Of a stretch of 64,000 nt of DNA, positions 38,936 through 47,539 are shown one piece after another. The stretch spans positions 1 through 64,000 of the forward strand of contig NZ_LZSY01000180.1 in NCBI RefSeq assembly GCF_001665625.1. The letters run 5' to 3'. This DNA is from Mycolicibacterium peregrinum (GTDB taxonomy: Bacteria > Actinomycetota > Actinomycetes > Mycobacteriales > Mycobacteriaceae). A model generated the notes under the pieces. It made no database searches. It was not told the origin of the DNA and worked only from the letters and a program-made list of their open reading frames with translations. Positions within the stretch are counted from its first letter, which is position 1, and every line of letters starts with the position of its first letter. The position numbers and the translations under genes were made by a program.

Positions 38936-40430
38936 TCCGACCGGATTTCTTCGTGTCCCCAAAATCGAGGCGGCCAAGCGCCCCGTCGAGGAGCGGGTGG
39001 GGGACTGGCGCGAGGTGTACGAGCGCGAGGATCCCAACGCGCGCGCCGGCGAGGTGTCGCAGCAGGCCCGGCGCTGTATGGATTGCGGGATCCCGTTCTG
39101 CCATTCCGGCAAGGCGGGCTGTCCGCTGGGCAACCTGATCCCGGAATGGAACGACCTGGTGCGGCGGGGACGTTGGGATGCGGCCAGTGACCGCCTGCAC
39201 GCCACCAACAACTTTCCGGAGTTCACCGGACGGCTGTGCCCGGCGCCATGCGAGGCAGCCTGCGTGCTCTCGATCTCCGAGGAGCAGACCGGCGGCAGCG
39301 TGACGATCAAGCGCATCGAGCAGACGATCGCCGACCACGCCTGGATGAACGGCACCGTCGAACCCCAGCCCGCCGCGATCTCCACCGGCAAAAGCGTGGC
39401 AGTCGTCGGTTCGGGACCGGCAGGTTTGGCTGCGGCACAACAGCTCACGCGGGCCGGCCACGAGGTCACCGTGTACGAGCGTGACAACCGGGTGGGTGGG
39501 CTGCTGCGCTACGGGATCCCCGAGTACAAGCTCGAGAAGTCGGTGCTGAATCAGCGTCTGGCCCAGATGCGGGCCGAGGGCACCCGATTCGTCACCGAGT
39601 GCGAAGTGGGCGTCGATCTGACCGTCGAGCAGCTGCGTCAGCGTCACCAGGCGGTGGTGCTGGCGGTCGGCGCGCTCCGGGGCCGAGACAACGACGTGCC
39701 CGGACGAGAGCTCGACGGCGTGCACCTGGCGATGGAGCATCTGGTGCCGGCCAACCGCGAGTGCGAAGGCGACTCGTCGTCGCCGATCTCGGCGGCGGGC
39801 AAGCACGTGGTGATCATCGGTGGCGGTGACACCGGCGCCGACTGCCTGGGTACCGCGCACCGTCAGGGTGCGGCGTCAGTGACGCAGCTCGACTACAACG
39901 CCGAGCCACCCGAGACCCGCGACGACGAACTCTCTCCCTGGCCGACGTGGCCGTTGGTGCTGCGGACCTCCCCGGCACACGCAGAAGGTGGCGCGCGCCG
40001 GTTCGAGGTGGCCGTGCAGCGTTTTCTAGGCGACGAAAACGGTCACGTGCGGGCCGTCGAGATTGCCGAGGTTCAGGTGACCCGCGACGCGGAAGGACGG
40101 CGCGAGATCACCCCGGTCGGCGAGTCGTTGCAGATTCCCTGCGACCTGGCGCTGTTGGCGATCGGGTTCGAAGGCGTGGAGCACATGGCGCTGCTCGACG
40201 GGCTGCACCTGAAACTGACCCGGCGCGGCACTGTGTCGTGCGGTTCGGATTGGCAGACCGACGCGCCCGGGGTGTTCGTTTGCGGCGATGCCCACCGGGG
40301 CGCCTCGCTGGTGGTGTGGGCCATCGCCGAGGGCCGCAGCGCGGCGCACGCGGTGGACGCCTACCTGATGGGTGAGTCGGATCTGCCGTCGCCGGTGAGG
40401 CCCGGCACCCTGCCTCTGGCCGTCATCTGA
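38928..40430 (+). CDS. gltD: Glutamate synthase, small subunit
   Basis: A 500-residue FAD and Fe-S protein that takes electrons from NADPH and passes them to GltB. The N-terminal cysteine sets CMDCGIPFC, GCPLGN and CPAPCEAAC hold two [4Fe-4S] clusters. The FAD motif is VVGSGPAGLAAAQQL and the NADPH motif is IIGGGDTGADC. The GTG start lies inside the end of gltB, so the two subunits are co-translated. Confidence 0.96.
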
Positions 40431-40443
40431 ATCGATCAACGAC

Positions 40444-40449
40444 TAAGCT
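40444..40449 (+). promoter_or_regulatory. Possible -10 box for a near-leaderless pyk message
   Basis: TAAGCT (40444-40449) lies 8 nt before the pyk GTG in the 27-nt gap after gltD. It matches the mycobacterial TANNNT form. Confidence 0.45.
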
Positions 40450-40457
40450 GACATGAC

Positions 40458-41876
40458 GTGAGCAGACGCGGAAAGATCGTTTGTACGCTTGGCCCGGCTA
40501 CCAGCACTGATGAGACGGTGCGCGCGCTGGTCGAGGCCGGGATGGATGTCGCGCGGCTGAACTTCAGCCACGGTGACTACACCGACCACGAGGCCGCCTA
40601 CAAGCGGATTCGGGCGGCATCGGATGCCACCGGCCACGCTGTGGGTGTGCTGGCTGACCTTCAGGGCCCCAAGATCAGGTTGGGGCGATTCACAGACGGC
40701 CCGACCTACTGGGCGAACGGTGAATCGGTGCGGATCACCGTCGACGACTGCGAGGGCACGCACGACCGGGTGTCGACCACCTACAAGCGGTTGGCCGAGG
40801 ACGCCCGGCCGGGGGATCGGGTCCTCGTCGACGACGGCAACGTCGGCCTGGTGGTCGACCAGATCGACGGCAACGACGTGATCTGCACGGTCACCGAGGG
40901 CGGCCCGGTCAGCAACAACAAGGGCATGTCGTTGCCCGGCATGAACGTGACGGCACCGGCGCTGTCCGAGAAGGACATCGAGGATCTCGAATTCGCGCTG
41001 CGCCTCGGCGTTGATCTCATTGCCCTGTCGTTCGTCCGGTCGCCCGCCGACATCGAACTCGTCCACGAGGTGATGGACCGGGTTGGCCGGCGCGTTCCGG
41101 TGATCGCGAAGCTGGAGAAGCCGGAGGCCGTCGAAAACCTCGAGGCCATCGTGCTGGCGTTCGACGCGATCATGGTCGCCCGCGGCGATCTCGGTGTCGA
41201 ACTGCCGCTGGAAGAAGTGCCTCTGGTCCAGAAGCGCGCCATCCAGATGGCAAGGGAGAACGCCAAACCCGTCATCGTCGCGACCCAGATGCTGGAGTCG
41301 ATGATCGAAAGCTCCCGGCCCACCCGCGCGGAGGCCTCGGACGTCGCCAACGCCGTGCTCGACGGCGCGGACGCGGTGATGTTGTCCGGCGAGACTTCTG
41401 TCGGCAAGTACCCGCTGGAGGCCGTCAAGACGATGGCCCGCATCATCAAGGCGGTCGAGGACAATTCGGTGAGCGTGCCGCCGCTGACGCACACCCCTCG
41501 CACCAAGCGCGGGGTCATCTCCTATGCGGCCCGCGATATCGGGGAGCGACTCGACGCCAAGGCGTTGGTCGCGTTCACCCAGTCCGGTGACACCGTGCGT
41601 CGCCTGGCCCGGCTGCACACCCCGCTTCCGGTGCTGGCGTTCACAGCGTTGCCCGAGGTCCGCAGCCAGTTGGCCCTGACCTGGGGCACCGAGACGTTCA
41701 TCGTGGCGCAGATGAAGAGCACGGACGACATGATCCGCCAGGTCGACAAGTCGCTGCTGGATCTGGGTCGCTACAAGCGCGGTGAGCTGGTGGTCATCGT
41801 CGCGGGTGCTCCGCCGGGCACAGTAGGCTCCACGAATCTGATCCACGTGCACCGCATCGGGGAGGACGACGTCTAG
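40458..41876 (+). CDS. pyk: Pyruvate kinase
   Basis: A 472-residue glycolytic enzyme that makes ATP and pyruvate from phosphoenolpyruvate. The N-terminal KIVCTLGPAT, the active-site MVARGDLGVELPLEEVPLVQ (substrate and metal region), and MLESMIESSRPTRAEASDVA are all conserved. The C-terminal regulatory domain is complete. GTG start. Corresponds to Rv1617 by order. Confidence 0.97.
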   Translation: MSRRGKIVCTLGPATSTDETVRALVEAGMDVARLNFSHGDYTDHEAAYKRIRAASDATGHAVGVLADLQGPKIRLGRFTDGPTYWANGESVRITVDDCEGTHDRVSTTYKRLAEDARPGDRVLVDDGNVGLVVDQIDGNDVICTVTEGGPVSNNKGMSLPGMNVTAPALSEKDIEDLEFALRLGVDLIALSFVRSPADIELVHEVMDRVGRRVPVIAKLEKPEAVENLEAIVLAFDAIMVARGDLGVELPLEEVPLVQKRAIQMARENAKPVIVATQMLESMIESSRPTRAEASDVANAVLDGADAVMLSGETSVGKYPLEAVKTMARIIKAVEDNSVSVPPLTHTPRTKRGVISYAARDIGERLDAKALVAFTQSGDTVRRLARLHTPLPVLAFTALPEVRSQLALTWGTETFIVAQMKSTDDMIRQVDKSLLDLGRYKRGELVVIVAGAPPGTVGSTNLIHVHRIGEDDV

Positions 41877-41922
41877 CGGTCGCCTGCCGACCAGCGCCGC
41901 CAAAGATCTCGAAAGGCATTCC

Positions 41923-42795
41923 TTGACACACCCGGATTTCGAGGAGCTGCTGGCTGTTCTCGATCTGAATCGCGTCGATGACAACCTGTTCATCGGCTCG
42001 CATCCGAGCAAGAACCCGGTGCGCACCTTCGGCGGCCAGATGATCGCGCAGGCGTTTGTCGCAGGCGGGCGCACGCTGGAACACAAGCTCGCGCCGAGTG
42101 CGCTGAATGCGCACTTCATCGCCGGTGGCGATCCGGAAAAGGATCTGGAGTTCCATGTAGTGCGGCTGCGCGACGAGCGCCGGTTCGCCAACCGCCGGGT
42201 GGATGTCATGCAGGACGGGAACCTGCTGACCTCGGTGATGCTGTCTTACATGAACGCCGGCCGGGGGCTCGAGCACAGCGTGCCGGCTCCGGAGGTTCCG
42301 CATCCGGACACGCTGCCCAAGATCGATGAATTGCTGCGCGGCTATGAGAAAACGGTGCCGTTGTTCGTCGAGGCGTTACGCCCGATCGAATGGCGGTACA
42401 CCAACGATCCGTCCTGGGTGATGCGGAAAAAGGGCGGCAAGCTCGAGCACAACCGGGTGTGGCTGAAGACGGAGGGCACCATGCCCTCCGATCCCGTACT
42501 GCACGGTGCGGCCCTGGTGTACTCCTCCGATACCACCGTGCTCGATTCGATCATCACCACGCATGGGTTGTCCTGGGGTTTTGACCGGATCTTCGCGGTG
42601 ACGATGAACCACTCCGTGTGGTTTCACCGGCCGGTCAAGTTCGACGAGTGGGTGCTGTACTCGACCACGTCGCCGGTGGCGGCCGAATCCCGAGGCCTGG
42701 GCACCGGTCACTTTTTCGACGCAGCGGGCCATCTGGTCGCGACGGTGGTCCAGGAGGGAATCGTCAAGTACTTCCCCGGTGCCGCCACGACGTGA
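41923..42795 (+). CDS. tesB: Acyl-CoA thioesterase, TesB type
   Basis: A 290-residue double-hotdog thioesterase that hydrolyses acyl-CoA to fatty acid and CoA. Recognisable parts are the first hotdog (FGGQMIAQAFVAGGRTL, and HFIAGGDPEKDLEFHV) and the second one (ITTHGLSWGFDRIFAVTMNHSVWFHRPV with the Asp/Thr/Gln-type active site region). TTG start with GAAAGG 6 nt before it. Matches TesB1 (Rv1618), downstream of pyk. Confidence 0.93.
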   Translation: MTHPDFEELLAVLDLNRVDDNLFIGSHPSKNPVRTFGGQMIAQAFVAGGRTLEHKLAPSALNAHFIAGGDPEKDLEFHVVRLRDERRFANRRVDVMQDGNLLTSVMLSYMNAGRGLEHSVPAPEVPHPDTLPKIDELLRGYEKTVPLFVEALRPIEWRYTNDPSWVMRKKGGKLEHNRVWLKTEGTMPSDPVLHGAALVYSSDTTVLDSIITTHGLSWGFDRIFAVTMNHSVWFHRPVKFDEWVLYSTTSPVAAESRGLGTGHFFDAAGHLVATVVQEGIVKYFPGAATT

Positions 42796-42801
42796 GTCGG
42801 T

Positions 42802-43350
42802 TCAGCGGGTAGAGGTCGGCGTGTCGCCGAAGGAATCCTCGATCCGCCGTTCGAACTCCTTCTCGCACCGCTGCTGTGCGACGGTATCGTCGCCGGCCCG
42901 CTGCATGCAGTGCACGTAGTCCCGGCCACCGACATCGTCGAACCATCGTTGGCCGAAGTACACCCAGATTCCGACGAACACCAGAGAGACCACACAGGCG
43001 ATGGCGCCGAGCGCGACTCCGGCCGTGGCGACGCCACCATTGGTGGCTTCGCCACGTTGGCTGCGCCCACGACCGAGAAATCCGAGGATCAGTGCGACGA
43101 TGCCGAATATCAGTCCACCGATCACCGTCCATGTCAGCAGCAACGCGAAGATGGCCAGGATGAGCGCGGCGAGGCCGAGTCCGTTGGCGGGCCCACGCGG
43201 GCTGGGCTGCATCGGGTATCCGCCGTACGGCGGCGGGTACGGCCCGGGATACGCACCGGGGGGCGGCCCGTAGGGATATCCCGACGGAGGGAGAGGCCCG
43301 GTCGGCTGCGGCTCCTCCGACCCGGATGGGTTGGATCGCTCGTCGGTCAT
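42802..43350 (-). CDS. DUF4190-type membrane protein with a Pro/Tyr-rich N-terminus
   Basis: A 182-residue protein. The first 55 residues are rich in Pro, Gly and Tyr (GPPPGAYPGPYPPPYGGYP), followed by two hydrophobic segments (LGLAALILAIFALLLTWTVI and a third around VATAGVALGAIACVVSLVFV) and a charged tail with two cysteines (YVHCMQRA and QQRCEKEF). Function is unknown. I chose ATG 43350 because a TAGCCT -10 (43358-43363 on the minus strand) lies 7 nt upstream, implying a leaderless message, and the frame further upstream is inside cydC. Confidence 0.8.
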   Translation of the reverse strand: MTDERSNPSGSEEPQPTGPLPPSGYPYGPPPGAYPGPYPPPYGGYPMQPSPRGPANGLGLAALILAIFALLLTWTVIGGLIFGIVALILGFLGRGRSQRGEATNGGVATAGVALGAIACVVSLVFVGIWVYFGQRWFDDVGGRDYVHCMQRAGDDTVAQQRCEKEFERRIEDSFGDTPTSTR

Positions 43351-43357
43351 GTCTGCG

Positions 43358-43363
43358 AGGCTA
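43358..43363 (-). promoter_or_regulatory. -10 box of the DUF4190-type gene, sharing the cydC stop codon
   Basis: On the minus strand TAGCCT spans 43363-43358. Its first three bases are the TAG stop of cydC (43361-43363), and the next gene's ATG begins 7 nt after the box. This is the spacing of a leaderless mycobacterial gene. Confidence 0.55.
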
Positions 43364-44893
43364 CCCGTCGGTGATGGTGCCCGGTTGCGGACAGCGGACG
43401 ACGGGGCAGGCGAGCGTGTCCGGCAGATGGTGGGTGGCGACGACGACGGTCTGGTCTGGGGCGAACCAGTCACCCGGAGTGAGGATTTCGGTCAGGATCC
43501 GTTGGCTGTCGGCGGCGTCGAGGTTCTCGGTGGGCTCATCGAGCAGGACGACAGAGAAATCGGACACCAGCACTCGCGCCAGCAGCAACCGGCGTCGCTG
43601 ACCGGCCGACAACGCGGTGTGACCGCCTTCGAGCACGGTCGACAAGCCATCGGGCAGGCCGTCCAACCATTCGGTGAGACCGACACGGTCGATCGCTGAC
43701 AGCAATTCGGTGTCGGTGACATCCCCGCGGACCACGAGAAGGTTGTCCCGCACCGTGGTCTCGAAAATGTGTGCATCTTCGGCGAAAAACGCTGCACGTC
43801 CGGGTGTTTCATCGAGTCGCTCGGCCAGCGCCATCAACAGCGTCGTCTTTCCCGAGCCGCTCGGCCCGACGACGGCCAGTCGGCCCCCGTCGGGCAGGTC
43901 GACCGAAGGTGCCGTGGGACGTCGGCGGGCCAGGGGATCGCCCTCGGTGAGCTCGAGCAGACGGCGTGCGGCGATGCGGGACTTCGTGAGCCCGACGGCA
44001 GCGTCGGGCAGGGCGGTAGTGGCCTCGAAAGCCGACAAGGGCAACAACATCAGGATGGCCAAGGTGGTCGGCGCGGTCGTGGGGGCCAGTGCGATGCCTG
44101 CGATGACCGCACCCAGGATGCTGGCACCAATGGCGATGCTGGGCATCGCGGCGGCCAGCGCTGCCGGGGCGGCCGCGCGGTCAGCGGCGTGGCCCCAGTC
44201 GCGGTGGTGGCGCTCCGCGGTGGCGATGACATCGTCGAGGCGCCCGCTCACCCGCAACTCCGGCGCGTACTCCAGGGCCAACATCGTTGCGGAGTCGCGG
44301 TCACCACGGTGTTGGACAGCAACGGATTCCGCGGCGGCCACGGAGCGGGCGGTGAGTGCCGGGGCCACCACGCCGGCGATCAGCAGGCACAGCGTCAGCA
44401 CCACCGCGGCGCCGGGGGAGATGAGCGCGATGACACCGACCGCCACCGCGCTGAGCACTGTGGCCACCACGATCGGCAGCACAGACCGCACTACGACGTC
44501 GGCCAGTTCATCGACGGAACTGCCGACCCGGGACACCAACTCCCCGCTCGGAAGCCGCATCGCGTCGTCGTCGGGGCCGGTTGCGAGCCTGCGGTACAAG
44601 CCGGTGCGGGCGTTGGCCGCGGACCTCAGTGCCGTGTCGTGGGCGGCCAGGCGCTGGCAGTAGCCGAGCACACCGCGGGAGATACCCAGCGCACGCACTG
44701 CGACGACGGCGACCGAGAGGTCCAGGATCGGGGGCATCTGCCAGGCCCTCGTGATCAACCACGCCGAGATGCCCGCCAGGGCCAGCGCGCTGCCCAGCGA
44801 GAGCACTCCGAGGCCGCCGGCCAGGATCAGCCGGCTCAGCCGGGGCCGCAGCAGGTCCAGTGTCAGTCGCAGCAGCGGATCACGTCGAAACAT
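43361..44893 (-). CDS. cydC: CydC subunit of the CydDC ABC exporter
   Basis: A 510-residue half-transporter. Six transmembrane helices fill residues 20-290, and the ATPase domain has Walker A GPSGSGKTT, signature LSAGQRRRLLLARVL, Walker B VVLLDEPTENLD and a late His (ATHHLPD). With CydD it moves reductant such as glutathione or cysteine, or heme, out of the cytosol and is needed to assemble cytochrome bd. I chose ATG 44893 (MFRRDPLLRL), which overlaps the end of cydD by 14 nt. A GTG at 44902 (VRRMFRRD) is an alternative. Confidence 0.94.
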   Translation of the reverse strand: MFRRDPLLRLTLDLLRPRLSRLILAGGLGVLSLGSALALAGISAWLITRAWQMPPILDLSVAVVAVRALGISRGVLGYCQRLAAHDTALRSAANARTGLYRRLATGPDDDAMRLPSGELVSRVGSSVDELADVVVRSVLPIVVATVLSAVAVGVIALISPGAAVVLTLCLLIAGVVAPALTARSVAAAESVAVQHRGDRDSATMLALEYAPELRVSGRLDDVIATAERHHRDWGHAADRAAAPAALAAAMPSIAIGASILGAVIAGIALAPTTAPTTLAILMLLPLSAFEATTALPDAAVGLTKSRIAARRLLELTEGDPLARRRPTAPSVDLPDGGRLAVVGPSGSGKTTLLMALAERLDETPGRAAFFAEDAHIFETTVRDNLLVVRGDVTDTELLSAIDRVGLTEWLDGLPDGLSTVLEGGHTALSAGQRRRLLLARVLVSDFSVVLLDEPTENLDAADSQRILTEILTPGDWFAPDQTVVVATHHLPDTLACPVVRCPQPGTITDG

Positions 44894-46487
44894 GCGCCGC
44901 ACCAATCGTGATCACCTCGTCGCCGATCGCCACCACCGGATCCCGGTGGCCGACCACGACGACTGTGGCACCTGCGCGGGCCCGGGCGACGATCGCCTGC
45001 AACACCCGATGTTCCAGCGCGGAATCGAGGTGGGCGGTGGGCTCATCGAGAAGCAGCACCCGTGCCGAGGCCCCGAGTGCCCGGGCAAGGCCCAACCGCT
45101 GTCGTTGTCCCAGTGACAATCCGACTCCGGTGCGGCCGATCCTCGTCTCCAGTCCGTCGGGAAGGTCGTTCAGCACGTCGTCGAAGCCGGAATCGCGGCA
45201 GGCGCGGGCCAGGTCGGTCAGTGGTCCGAGCAGCTCAAGGTTTTCTCGGACCGTTCCCGGGATCAGCACGGGCCGGTGTGGCAGCCAGGCGATGCTGTGC
45301 CACCACGCCGTCATGTCCAGGTCACCGACATCCACTCCATCGATCCGCACGGGCCCGGACGGAAGCGGGGCCAAACCGAGAATGGCTTGTAGTGCAGTCG
45401 ATTTTCCCGCTCCGTTGGGGCCGGTGAGCACGATGACCCGGCCCGGCTCGATGGTTGGCCCCAGACCCTCCAACTCGATCGCCGGAGCGGAGTCCGCCAC
45501 GCGCACCGCACCTTCGGCGGGTTGGTGCGTCTCGCAGAGCTTGAACGCTTGTTCCGCGGCGGTCTTACCGTCCTGGGCCGCGTGAAAGGCCGCGCCGACA
45601 CGGCGCAGTGGCCAGAACACCTCGGGAGCCAGCAACAGGGCGGTCAGGCCCGCGGACAGGTCCATCTCGCCGTAGACCAGCCGTAGGCCGACGCTGACTG
45701 CCACCAGCGCCACGCCCAGGGTGGCCAGCAGTTCGAGCACCAATGAGGACAGGAACGCAATCCGTAGGGTTGCCATGGCCGAGCGTCGGTGCGCGGCAGC
45801 CAGTTCAGTGATGCGCTGGGCCGAGCCGGCGGCCCGGCCCACGGCGCGCAGGGTGGGGATCCCTGCCACGAGGTCGAGCAGTCGGGCCTGCAGGGTCGTC
45901 ATCGCGGCCAGTGCGGCGGCCGACCGGTCGGCCGTGACGAGGCCGATCAGAATCATGAACACCGGGATGAGCGGCAGCGCGATCACCACGATCGCCGCGG
46001 ACTGAAGGTCGTAACAGGCCATCACGATCACCGCCACCGGTGTCAGGACGGCGGCCTGTATCACCGCGGGCAGGTAGCCGGTCAAGTACGGTCGTAGACC
46101 ATCCAGGCCGCGGGTCACCACTGCGGCTGCGGCATCGCGCTCGGCCGCCAATTGCCTTGGCGGGGCCGAGGTTACCGAGCGCAGCACCTGGCTGGACAAT
46201 TCCCCGATCACCGCGGTGGCACCGCGCTGCGACAGCCGGCCCTGAAGCCAGTGTGCGGCCGCGCGCAGGATCCACAGCGCACACAGTGCCACCAGCGCAC
46301 TGCCGTGGCCGGCCGCTGAACCGGGGTCGACGATGATGGCGGCCACGATGTGTGCCAGCACCACCGCTGCGGCGATGGTGCTGGCGCTGATGGTCACGCC
46401 GCAGATCACCGCCGCCAGCAGGTAGCGCCGTAACCCCGTCGTAGCGCCGGCGGCCCCGCGGATACCGAGCGCGCGCCAGAGATTCAG
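44880..46487 (-). CDS. cydD: CydD subunit of the CydDC ABC exporter, with a probable CTG start
   Basis: A 535-residue half-transporter that pairs with CydC. The membrane domain is followed by an ATPase domain with Walker A GPNGAGKST, signature LSLGQRQRLGLARAL and Walker B VLLLDEPTAHLD. There is no ATG, GTG or TTG in frame near the expected N-terminus. CTG at 46485-46487 overlaps the cydB TGA (46484-46486) as CTGA, in the same way that ATGA or GTGA overlaps couple other genes here, and gives a sensible start (LNLWRALGIRG). The next in-frame GTG (46409) would cut into the first helix. Confidence 0.9.
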   Translation of the reverse strand: MNLWRALGIRGAAGATTGLRRYLLAAVICGVTISASTIAAAVVLAHIVAAIIVDPGSAAGHGSALVALCALWILRAAAHWLQGRLSQRGATAVIGELSSQVLRSVTSAPPRQLAAERDAAAAVVTRGLDGLRPYLTGYLPAVIQAAVLTPVAVIVMACYDLQSAAIVVIALPLIPVFMILIGLVTADRSAAALAAMTTLQARLLDLVAGIPTLRAVGRAAGSAQRITELAAAHRRSAMATLRIAFLSSLVLELLATLGVALVAVSVGLRLVYGEMDLSAGLTALLLAPEVFWPLRRVGAAFHAAQDGKTAAEQAFKLCETHQPAEGAVRVADSAPAIELEGLGPTIEPGRVIVLTGPNGAGKSTALQAILGLAPLPSGPVRIDGVDVGDLDMTAWWHSIAWLPHRPVLIPGTVRENLELLGPLTDLARACRDSGFDDVLNDLPDGLETRIGRTGVGLSLGQRQRLGLARALGASARVLLLDEPTAHLDSALEHRVLQAIVARARAGATVVVVGHRDPVVAIGDEVITIGAAHVST

Positions 46488-47524
46488 ACCGACCGCCGAG
46501 ACAGTCCGATGGGGGCGGGGATACGGTCTGCCGAAATCCGCTTGCGGAACACCCAGTAGGTCCAGCCCTGGTACACCAACACCAGAGGCAGCAGCGTCAA
46601 CGACGCCCAGGTCATGATCTTCAGCGTGTACGGGGTGGAGGAGCCGTTGTAGATGGTCACGCCCCACTCCGAGCTCAGCGTGGACGGCAGGAGGTACGGG
46701 TACATCGCACCGAACAGCAGGACGACGACGGCGGCCACGACCACCACGGTGGCGACGAAGGCCCAGCCTTCCCGCGACCGAGACCACATCAATGCCACCG
46801 AGATCAGCAGTGCGACCACCGCGACCGCCAGGGCCGCCCAGGTCCATGGCTTGCCGTGGGCCAGCTGTGTCCACAGACCGAAGCCGCCGGCCAGCAGGAT
46901 CACGGGCAGGGTCAGTATCCGGGCGAACCGGAACGCGTCGTCGCGTATGGGGCCGGCGGTTTTCAATGCGATGAACACCGAACCGTAGAACGCGAACAGC
47001 GATGCGGTCGCGAGCCCGCCGAGCACCGTGTAGGCGTTGAGCACGTCGCCGACCCCGGCGTGCACCCGATGGTTGGCGTCAATCGGCAAGCCGCGCACCA
47101 GGATTGCGAAAGCGACACCCCACAGTATGGCGGGCAGCCACGATCCCACGGCGATGCCGAGGTCGGCGTATTTGCGCCACTTGGTGTCGTCGATCTTGCC
47201 GCGCCACTCGATGCCCACGATGCGCAGGATCATCCCGAACAGGATCGCCAGCAGCGGCAGGTACAGCGCGGAGAACAGCGTCGCATACCAGTTGGGGAAT
47301 GCCGCGAACATGGCTGCGCCCGCGGTGATCAGCCACACCTCGTTGGCGTCCCACACCGGTCCGATGGTGTTCAGCACGGCTCGTCTGCGGCTTTCCGGAT
47401 CGCCTTCGCCCGCGCTGCCGAGCGGGGCCATCAGCATCCCGACACCGAAGTCGAAGCCTTCCAGAACCACGAATCCGAGGAACAGGACGGCGATGAGTAT
47501 GAACCAGAGTTCTTGGAGTCCCAT
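46484..47524 (-). CDS. cydB: Cytochrome bd oxidase subunit II
   Basis: A 346-residue membrane protein with about eight to nine hydrophobic segments. The N-terminal LWFILIAVLFLGFVVLEGFD motif and the GPVWDANEVWLITAGAAMFA segment are characteristic of CydB. It binds no heme but stabilises CydA in the quinol oxidase that reduces oxygen under low-oxygen or stress conditions. ATG start 15 nt after cydA. Confidence 0.96.
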   Translation of the reverse strand: MGLQELWFILIAVLFLGFVVLEGFDFGVGMLMAPLGSAGEGDPESRRRAVLNTIGPVWDANEVWLITAGAAMFAAFPNWYATLFSALYLPLLAILFGMILRIVGIEWRGKIDDTKWRKYADLGIAVGSWLPAILWGVAFAILVRGLPIDANHRVHAGVGDVLNAYTVLGGLATASLFAFYGSVFIALKTAGPIRDDAFRFARILTLPVILLAGGFGLWTQLAHGKPWTWAALAVAVVALLISVALMWSRSREGWAFVATVVVVAAVVVLLFGAMYPYLLPSTLSSEWGVTIYNGSSTPYTLKIMTWASLTLLPLVLVYQGWTYWVFRKRISADRIPAPIGLSRRSV

Positions 47525-47539
47525 CTGAGATCAGTCCTC

